From contig NW_026251727.1 of the NCBI RefSeq assembly GCF_025024155.1, forward strand, positions 372,001-436,000: a DNA stretch of 64,000 bases. Reading direction: 5' to 3'. Of the stretch, positions 55,946 to 64,000 are shown one piece after another (the stretch's first letter is position 1; each line of letters begins with the position of its first letter). The notes under the pieces were generated by a model that was not told where the DNA came from, made no database searches, and worked only from the letters and a program-made list of their open reading frames with translations. The position numbers and the translations under genes were made by a program. The DNA is from Gamsiella multidivaricata (lineage: Eukaryota > Mortierellomycota > Mortierellomycetes > Mortierellales > Mortierellaceae).

Positions 55946-56865
55946 ATGATCTCCTACGTCCAAGAAAAAAACAACGAGTACTTCAACAAGGCCGCAATCG
56001 AGGCCGACACATTCCCTCAGGCCGAGGAAATGGCCCAGCGTGCTGCAGAGGCCGTCGTCCAAGAATTCGCTCTCTCCACTAGCGAGGACCACGTCAAGAA
56101 CGCCTCCGTCCTCGATTTCGGATGTGGCACCGGTAAGGGGCTGGGTCTATGTCCAACCATCTATTCGCTACCGACGACCGCAAACAAATAAAATAAAAGC
56201 TAATACTTCATCTCACATCCTTCTACGACCACACTCCAGGTCTTTGCGCATTCCATGTCGTCCCCATGGTCGCCCATCTCGTCGGCGTCGATGCCTCCGA
56301 AGGGATGTTGAATCATCTCAACCACAAACTCACCACCAACCCCTCAAACGCCTCTATTCGAGACAAGGTCAAAACAGTTCAGCACCTCATCACCTACGAC
56401 GATCCCCTCCCCGAATCCGAACGCCTTCAGTACCTTACTGGCCCTGATGCTGGCTTTGACATGATCTATTCCAGCTTTGTGATGCACCATATCGAAGACC
56501 TCCAAGGCACCACCAACACCCTGGCCCAAAAGCTCCTCAAGAAGGACGGGTGGTTGATCGTCCTGGACTTCTCGGGATTCCATGATCACGGACATGGCCA
56601 CCATGCGGACGACGAGAAGCATGGGCACCACCACGGACCAGGGAGCAAACCTAGGGATGCAAGCACGTATTACGTTGACGCCGACGGCAAACCCCTGGAA
56701 TTCGTCCCACACAAGGCAGGATTCACTAATGAGGGTTTCGTCGAGATCTTCAAGAAGGCCGGACTGGTCGATGTCGAGGCCAAGCATTCTTTTGGGATGA
56801 ATCGTGAGTGGAACGGCAAGACCATCTGGAACGATGTCCTCGTCGTCAAAGGTCGTCGTCCTTGA
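55946..56865 (+). CDS. Class I SAM-dependent methyltransferase with His-rich insert, paralogue C
   Basis: Two exons, 55946-56132 and 56240-56865, phase 1; 270 residues. VLDFGCGTG is split by the intron at the same Gly codon as in A and B. Core motifs LVGVDASEGMLNHLNHKL, MIYSSFVMHHIEDLQG, LKKDGWLIVLDFSG and FKKAGLVDVEAKHSFG match B. The insert is the shortest (residues 177-194) with about nine His (HDHGHGHH, HGHHH) and a Pro/Ser stretch. The N-terminus differs (MISYVQEKNN instead of MSDIQ). Together the three copies form a local family: same strand, same intron, graded insert length. Function is not known beyond methyl transfer. Confidence 0.87.
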
Positions 56866-57128
56866 AGGAAGCGCGCAGAGGAGTTCGTATAGCTTTCATT
56901 CTTTACCGCGTTGTTCAAGATTGAGATCGAGCACTGAGGACATTTTTTCAATGGATACAGAATGACAGGATCATTGATAAAATAGATAATAATAAAAAAA
57001 CCCCGATGTTTTTCATGAAGAACCAACATGCATTGATGATCTTCGAATGAAAGAGGAGAGAAAAGAGAAGGGTGTATTATTCCAGTATAGATAGCAATCG
57101 TCTACGATGTTCGTCGCCACCAAGGTCT

Positions 57129-58682
57129 CTACAGTTTACTCTTGACGGGGGATTCGGGAGTGGGTGGACAAGCAGCGGCCGCGGCCGAAAGAGCTTTCAA
57201 GGTGAGCGCCCTCGCAGCCTTCGATCCATTTGCCTTCCCCAAACGCTCCGCGATCCAGTTTCCAGTGTCGATTGCCTTCTTCAAATCCACTCCGGTCTCG
57301 TATTGCATGCCCTGCAACATGTACACCACATCCTCCGTCGCCACATTTCCAGACGCTCCAGGCGCATAGGGACATCCACCCAATCCTGCCATCGAACTAT
57401 CCACCACACGAACGCCCATCTATTGAAAAAGGTATAAAAAAAAAGTCCATTTTAGAATTAATTCGGGCATTGATACATAATAGCAATAGAGATGAACCAA
57501 AGACTGAACACGTACATCAAGAGCACAGTGGATATTGGCGAGGGCCTGGCCATAGGTATCGTGGCAATGAACAGCGAGAGCCTTTACAGGCACACCCTGC
57601 GAGACCGCCTCGAGCAGGTCCTGGAAGGTACCAGGTGTGCCAACTCCAATGGTATCGCCCAATGAGATCTCATAGCATCCCATTTCATACAGCTTCTTTG
57701 ATACCTCGGCCACCTTCTTTGGTGAGATCGGGCCCTCATAGGGACATCCTACCACGCAAGAGACATATCTAATAAAAACAAAAACAATGCGACGCATGGG
57801 TTAGAAATGTCGTGGTAAAGTGACAATATGCAATATAAACCCTTCTTCGCCAAGAATCTCATTCCTTACCCGCGAACCAGGATTCCGTGTTCCTTAGCCT
57901 TAGCGATCAATGGCTTGACTCTCTCAAAGCTCTCCTCGATTGTGCAGTTGATGTTCTTTTTGCTGAATGATTCCGAGGCCGCCAAGAAGACGGCTACCTC
58001 CTTAACACCCGCTTCAATGGCGGCATCCAAACCCTTGATATTAGGGGTCAGGCAAGGATAACTGACGCCGTCCTTGTGCTTGATCGACGTAATCACCTTC
58101 TTAGCGTCTCCCATCTAGGACCCAGTCAAGTTAGAACGAAAAAATAAATAAAATAAATAAATGGGTCCATGTTTTAGTAAGCAAAGCGACCAAGGCGCAG
58201 CGTATGTTGATCTGTGAGGCAGAAGACAAGAAAAATAATAATAATAAAAAAATAGCGATTGGCTTTCTTTTTTTACCTGGGGAACCCACTTTGGGGAGAC
58301 AAAGCTGGTGGCCTCGACGACGGAGAGTCCAGTGTCGGAGAGACGGTTGATGAACTCGATCTTGGTCTCGGCCGGAATGACCGACTTTTCATTCTGAAGA
58401 CCATCACGAGGCCCGACCTCGACGATCTTGACAAACTTTGACGACAGGCTCGCAGCGGGTGCAGCAGCTGATGTCTATCAGAGTAGTGGCGCACGAGAAG
58501 AGAGGAAAGAAGGAGTCCAGGTCAGCGAGAGATGGAACGAGAGGATGAGGATGGATTTCAAATCAGCCCAGAGATGAATGAATCAAAGTGCGTTTGCGTA
58601 CGTTCAGGTTGCGCCTGAAAGACTGTTGGAATGCACCCCGGGTGAGGTTGATGGCGATCCTGGATGTCGAGCGGAAGTTCAT
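57129..58682 (-). CDS. Hydroxymethylglutaryl-CoA lyase
   Basis: Five exons: 58682-58602, 58474-58277, 58114-57870, 57768-57516, 57419-57129; phases agree, 355 residues. Exon 1 encodes a basic, hydroxylated leader ([18 protein letters not shown] then QQSFRRNLN), typical of mitochondrial import. The TIM-barrel core starts [16 protein letters not shown], where the Arg-Asp pair is catalytic, then [30 protein letters not shown], the metal-binding [13 protein letters not shown], and the signature [14 protein letters not shown] with the catalytic Cys. The enzyme splits HMG-CoA to acetoacetate and acetyl-CoA in leucine breakdown. The C-terminus is PVKSKL, ending in SKL, a perfect peroxisomal PTS1 tripeptide (the human enzyme ends CKL). 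Confidence 0.95.
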
Positions 58683-59211
58683 GGTGATGAAAGGTCGAAT
58701 GGGGCGGGGAGAAGAGAGCGATGGGTCAGGGATGAAGAAGAGAGGAGAGAGGGGAAAGAAAGAACAGTGACGCGCTTATAAGGCAACCGTGGGAAGAATT
58801 GTGTTTGTGACTTTACCCCACACATCGAAGGCAGTCCGGGGTCAAAGGGACCTGACATTTGGGGCGGGGCGGGCCACAGCCTATGTCTCTATTTGGCAAA
58901 GTCGTGATCGTCGTCGCACCCAAGGAGCACAAACACGACCTTTCTCTTCACCTTCACCTTTGCGCTTCTTTTTTTTTCTTCTTGCTTTCTTCTCCTAATC
59001 GATGACACGACATCCACCTCTTGATATCAATATAGTATATGGGTGGTTCATTTTATTTTGTCGGATTCCCCGAATGGAATCACAACGACGAAAAAAACAA
59101 AAAACAAAAAAACAAAACAAAAAAACACACTTCAAAGTCATGTTTGGTGCGTTCTTTCTTTTTTTTTTTGTGGATTGAAAAGGCGAATCCCCTCTCGGTC
59201 GTTTGTTCTCT
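58683..59211. other. Intergenic between HMG-CoA lyase and the Rab gene
   Basis: About 530 bases holding the lyase promoter and the Rab 3' region. GA-rich tracts at about 58700-58770 read as C/T-rich on the coding strand before the lyase start. No gene is seen. Confidence 0.5.
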
Positions 59212-59749
59212 TTATATCCCACAGCAGACGCTACTGTTACTCGCCGTCTGTGCCTGCTGGAGTCGCTCGTCCTCCAGCTGCTGCAGCGTAATCGCATTCT
59301 CTGCATTGATTCTCTTGATCCGCTCAATTTCCTGTTTCTTCTCCACCAGCTTTCGTGTAATCTGCAGGAACAAGTCCTCAATGCCTATATATCAAGTAGA
59401 TAATCAGAATACAAAAGATGTCAGCGATACATCCGCAAGTCATGGAAAGGGTAAAGCAAAACAAAAAAAGATTGGTCCGCTGCCAAATACACATCGCGTA
59501 ATGCTCAACATACCGTCGTCGTCCTTGGCCGATACTTCGTGCACTGAGAAATCCTCACCCAATGTCTTTGCTACATATTCTTCCGTGCGCGACAGGGGAA
59601 TGGCTCTCTTTGTCGGAGCCAAGTCCAGCTTATTTCCAACTACGTGAATGACTATTTCCAATAAAAAGTAGTAAGAAAGAAAAAATATAAAGAATGGGTC
59701 AGAAAGGAATATTTCTTCATGATGGGTTCAGTATCCTTATGAGACACAT

Positions 59750-59781
<32 letters not shown>

Positions 59782-61545
59782 AAAGATATCGATCTCGGGG
59801 TGCTTACTCAAGTCTTCGGTCATATTCTTGCGCAACTCCTCCACCCACGAGTTCATATCCCGGAAAGATTCCTCCGATGTAATGTCATATACTAAAATAG
59901 CAGCATTGGCCTAGAAGAGCAAAAAGAAAAACCACACAAGGTTAGATATCGTAATCCATCGAAAAAGCATCTTGTCTCAGGATGGAATGCCATGCGGACC
60001 AAATTGTAAGCACGAGATTCCTTTTTTTTTTTTTGCTTGCATTCGGAAATAGCGGTAAAGTAATCGACTTACCCCACGGTAGTACATTGGTGCCATTGAT
60101 CTGAAGCGTTCCTGACCAGCCGTGTCCCAGATTTGGAGTCGTACTTTACAATTGTCCACAACTCTAAAGGTGACCATGAAACCAACAGCAAATTCCGTTA
60201 GGGTTTAGCGCCATTCATATCTCATCCAGTGTAGTACGGAGGTCGTCCAGGTCGTGCACTCCCGTTAAAAGCGCTTGGACATAAAAGAATCGACGTTTGA
60301 CTCAAGGAGAATTTTTTCGTACAGTTTCTTTGTCATGAAGGATGCCCCGATGGTCGATGTACAGTTGAGAGAGAACGTTTTCTGGACATATCGGACAACG
60401 AGCGACGTCTTTCCGACACCTATCAGATAAAACAATAGCAGCAAACAATGGGTTAGCAACACATTCACTTCTTATATAACCAAAGTATCCTGAGACGAGG
60501 ACACTTTTATATCCCAGGTCTGTAGAAGATGTCGACAAGGAGAGATATCCTGAAGAAGCACAAAAGTGCATCCAGTCGGCTGTCATTGCTTGTAATCTGT
60601 CCGTGGTAGTGGTGCTAGCGCCGCCGGGATTACTATTATTGTCGTTGCTGCTGCTATTGCGACCGACTGTCGCCATTATCCCGTCCGAGTCAGGGCCGAG
60701 TCGAAATGACAGTAAACCCCGAAAGGGTTATATCATCGTCATGCATGATTGTTTTTTTTTGTAGACTCTCCTCTGAGGGCATGAACCACCTAATCAAGAA
60801 CCCCCCCCCCCCCTTCCAGTTCCTCTATCCGCTTGACGAAAACAAAAGAAGCAATAGAAATCGACAACGGCATCCCAAGTAAGCAGACCTCAAAGCATCG
60901 ATTGTCCAAAGGAAACAAGGCCCCCCTCCCCCCCCCCCCAATCTAAACAGACGGCAAAGTTTTAATGGCAATAAAGCACGGCAAGTAGAAAATAAAAAAT
61001 AATAGAGCCGCAGGCTATGTAGGATATTGGTGTGACGGACGACAATCGATGGAAGAGTAGAAACGGCGCAAGTACCCGCTCACCTCGCTTAGTCTAACCC
61101 AGCCCATTCCCCCTTTTTCTTTCTCTTTCTCTTTCTCTGTCTTTGCTAGACGTTTTGCTCCTATTCCAAAGGTGAGCAGGGTAGTGAAGAGCCGAGCACA
61201 TAAACACACAGACCCAACGCGTCCTGTTGCTGTTTGGCTGTTTTTTTGTGTACTAGGCATTGGTTGGCTGGCTTCTCAGGAGCTCTGTCCAGTCACAGGT
61301 TCCGGTTATTTGTTCGTGTTCCAGGTGGAGGAGGTAACAAGGGGTGCGTGATGGAAGCCGGATTCTCCTGTGCGAATATGTTGTATATATTGTGTTGTGG
61401 AGGTGTTTCTTCTTTCCCGCCCTTGTGCTTCACTCCACCTCACTCCACAAGGAGGCGTGTGCAAGTACTGCATCCGATTTTTTTCTTAGTTATTACCTTG
61501 GCTACCGAGGATAACGACCTTAGCCTCCAATAGCGACGAGTACAT
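59212..61545 (-). CDS. Rab-family small GTPase
   Basis: Six exons: 61545-61497, 60419-60323, 60163-60073, 59910-59808, 59651-59514, 59384-59212; phases agree, 216 residues. G motifs are all present: G1 GSQGVGKTS (residues 14-22, split by the first intron), G2 Thr in TSTIGASF, G3 [14 protein letters not shown]4 [10 protein letters not shown]5 VSAK. The Rab-type segments [20 protein letters not shown] and SWVEELRKN are clear. The C-terminus SVCCGI has a two-cysteine prenylation motif of CCXX form. The switch region resembles the Rab5/21/22/24 endosomal branch more than Ypt1 or Sec4, but I cannot name the orthologue. The first intron is about 1.08 kb, the longest in the window. Confidence 0.92.
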
Positions 61546-64000
61546 TGTGAAAGAGTGAAGAGCGAAAAAGATGAAGAGAGAAGAGAACGAGGTGAGGATA
61601 GTGTGTTGGCAGAGGATGTAGAGTGTTCCTTGAAGTGTGAGAAGAGTCGAGAGGAAGATAAGCTGAGCCAGGAACAGGAGCTGAAAAGCTGTTTTTAAAG
61701 AGAGAAAGAACGTGGTCTGTGACAAAGGGAGAGGAGCGAGTGCCGATGACGGAGAGAAGAGAAGGATGATGCCAAGAATGAATGAATGAATGAAGATAGA
61801 GAGAGCGCGCGCAGAGGAATGGGGGATTTGAATGAGGTGTGAGGACAAGGCAAATAGAAGGAAAAAAAAGAAAATAAAGAAAAATAGGAGGGATAGCACC
61901 AAAATGAAATAACAAAAAAGGTGCAATAGGGCTGATTCTTAGTGCGCTGCAAGGCCTGTTTGGATGTCCTCAAGTTGTATTTGTGTGTGGATGGGAGCCG
62001 ATGATGTCAAGGACTCCTTCCGTTCGGCTATGCTCTCGACCCTTTTAAGAGTTCTAAGAGCATCCCAGCGCACCCACGGCACCGCCACTAATCTAGCGTA
62101 CCCGGTCGTCCTCATCACAGATATCTTGCATGTCTCCTACCAGTTCTTGGCTCCTGGTTCCTGATTCCTGAATTGTTGCTGCACCCACTGCGGCCCATTT
62201 TCTCCCTGATCCACCAATCCACATAAGTTTTCGCGCCCTTTTTTTCTGCTACACAGGCACAGATGCAGACACATGTTGTTGGGAACCATGGGACAAAGGA
62301 CGCGATTGTCTTTCATACCATTTCTTGTGAGCACCATTCATTCAGCCAATATCGGGCATACAAAAAAAAAAAACTGGGCTTCAGGTACATTTGACGTTCG
62401 ACGCGCAACACCCACTTGAATGTTTCCATTATTTTGTGCTCTGTGCTCTGTGCTCTCTGCTGCTCTCGCGCTTGGCTTGCTCGGTGCTTGAAATAAAAAG
62501 AAACACTACCACCGCTATAACCGCTATATGGTTCCCGATTGATTTGGAGAAGACGGATCTTGAGCAAACAACAACAAAATAACATCATTCATCTCTTCAT
62601 CTCCTTGGCCTGAAGAAGAAGGTATTGCTCCTGTAGTATACGTTGACGCCCATCTATTTCACTATTCCTCCGTTCCCCTCTCCCTTGCCTGCCTTTCCAT
62701 CCCTAGCACTCTTGGTTCGGCGCTCCAATTTTTTTTATGATGGCGATGATGTGGTTGTTCACCTTGAATTATTTTTCATATTGTACTCAGGCTCAATCCT
62801 TTCATCTACCTCTGTTGGAATTAAATCATCACAAAAGCGGATACGAAAAAAAACCGAGTCCGCAAAGCGTAAAGAAGTCTACGACATCTCAGTTTAGAGC
62901 TAGCAAAAACTAGCCAGCAACACAAAACCACATCGAAGCGCCGTTTCAATGGTTATTTTCAGTTTTTTTTTTTTTTTTTTCTAGAAAATGAGTGCAACCA
63001 CATACGGCGAACGCGTCGTTCGGATCGCGTCGTTAAGAAAAAAAAAAGAACACTATGTAGCCACGGTTGTACCACGCAGTAGTGCCCATCTATTCATTCG
63101 GCGTAGCCACCCTAGACTAGCATTACGGTACAAGAAAAAAAATATATACCACGCGAGGAGACACACGGATTTCCATTCGCGCAACGCTTACATGCTCGCG
63201 CATATACAGATAACACAGCAAACTCGGAAGAAAAGAAAAGAAAAAAGTTTGATGAAATTATCAAGCAACGATGAACGAAGAAGTGCACCAATGGTGTTTA
63301 TTGGTTTAGCGCGTTCTTACGCATACTCAGAGCTGATAGTTTGATTGCAATCAAAGAGAAATATGCCAGAACGAACAACTCTTCCCCCTCGTCTACAAGG
63401 AAACAGGGCTAACGAAACTATGTATTTTCAAGGCTTTCGTTTGTGTAGTTCATGCGTGTGGGGGTCTGTCAACGACGTCCAGTTTGCAGGGACGGACCAA
63501 GGTGCAGACGAGATCCAGGGGACGGATAGAAACGCTTGAAGGGCTCATGGAGCTTTTCACATCTCTAATTGCAATAGGGTAGAGTAGTCTATTCCTTAAT
63601 CAGGAACTAGCCAAAATCACGCTTCCTATCAAGACACCGTTCCCAAGCAAGCCCAAAGGAAATGGCGCTTCAAAAAGATCCAGGAATTTATCGCTAGTCG
63701 AAACGCGTGCGGACGATAGTATGATTCCGGCCATCCTTGCTGTTTTGGAGGCGGATCCCACGAAACCATTGCAGCACGGTTAGGAACCCTTTTCCTGATT
63801 ACAAAAGGTTCGACAAGTCTAGTGTGGAGCTGAGGTGTGCCACCAAGCCCCTTTGGAAAACATCTACCCTCTTGTTTATTAAGAGAACATTTCTCACCTT
63901 CCTTCTCTTTATTCTCTCCTCCTTCCTCCTCCTCGATCCCTACTCTCCTTCAAGATCCACCAGATGTCTGTTTGTATCCAGTTGGCTTCAAAAAAAAAAA
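61546..64000. other. Gene-poor right end
   Basis: About 2.45 kb. The Rab 5' region (C/T-rich on the coding strand, about 61550-61920) is followed by AT-rich stretches and T- or A-runs (about 62961-62980). A coding-like stretch near 63592-63783 reads KITLPIKTPFPSKPKGNG and AILAVLEADPTKPLQHG before a stop, but without a start or domain. It may be a broken gene. Confidence 0.4.

Noticed and set aside
62988..63344. 118-codon plus-strand frame near the right end
   Set aside because: Starts right after a T-run, rich in His/Arg/Lys without motif; not supportable.
1..64000. CRISPR arrays, rRNA genes, bacterial operon features
   Set aside because: None seen; spliced genes and the intron-bearing tRNA show a eukaryotic chromosome.

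Overview
The window is eukaryotic and looks like an early-diverging filamentous fungus. Genes carry several short GT-AG introns (about 50-120 bp, a few of 0.5-1.1 kb), TATA-like boxes lie 100-200 bp before start codons, AATAAA signals follow stops, and there is one intron-containing tRNA. The protein set (CHFR with a PBZ finger, a LigE-like ligase with a PBZ finger, WD-propeller/ion-channel fusion, PD-(D/E)XK-like expanded families, a Fanzor relic, LINE fragments) fits Mucoromycota, most likely Mortierellomycotina. That placement is inference from protein character, not from a search.

Left part (1-32 kb), mostly housekeeping genes on the minus strand: N-terminus of a DPP8/9-like peptidase (1-514), a CHFR-like FHA/RING/PBZ ubiquitin ligase (936-2999), a CreA/Mig1-like four-finger repressor (5272-6411) followed by a 7.6-kb gene-poor stretch, a histidine phosphatase and vacuolar carboxypeptidase Y only 123 bp apart (14014-17116), a PRXL2-type thiol protein (17572-18732), a GNAT acetyltransferase (19345-20070), a Rap1-like telomere protein with BRCT, Myb and RCT regions (20333-24437), and an alpha/beta hydrolase (24589-25794) divergent from a DNA ligase with C-terminal PBZ finger (26720-28159). 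A Fanzor/TnpB-like C-terminal relic sits just behind the ligase. Two decayed genes follow at 30-32 kb.

Middle part (33-45 kb): tRNA-Tyr with intron, an 11-exon fusion of an alpha/beta hydrolase with an IphP-type tyrosine phosphatase (33994-36602), then a mobile-element patch. In that patch two different 5'-truncated LINEs appear to have used the same target, leaving three copies of it. A tRNA-Gly, a 434-bp terminal-inverted-repeat element, an RBR-like E3 with a ubiquitin-like head ending in RLLGG (39891-40886), and a broken PD-(D/E)XK-type gene (41986-44028) complete it.

Right part (45-64 kb): three paralogous class I methyltransferases with histidine-rich inserts (46986-47950, 53694-54703, 55946-56865), the first two separated by a WD-propeller/ion-channel gene carrying an in-frame TAA (48508-52759). 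Then HMG-CoA lyase with apparent mitochondrial and peroxisomal targeting (57129-58682) and a Rab GTPase (59212-61545). The last 2.4 kb holds no gene I can support.

Gene models were joined by hand from splice signals and phase arithmetic; every multi-exon model reported as intact sums to a whole number of codons.
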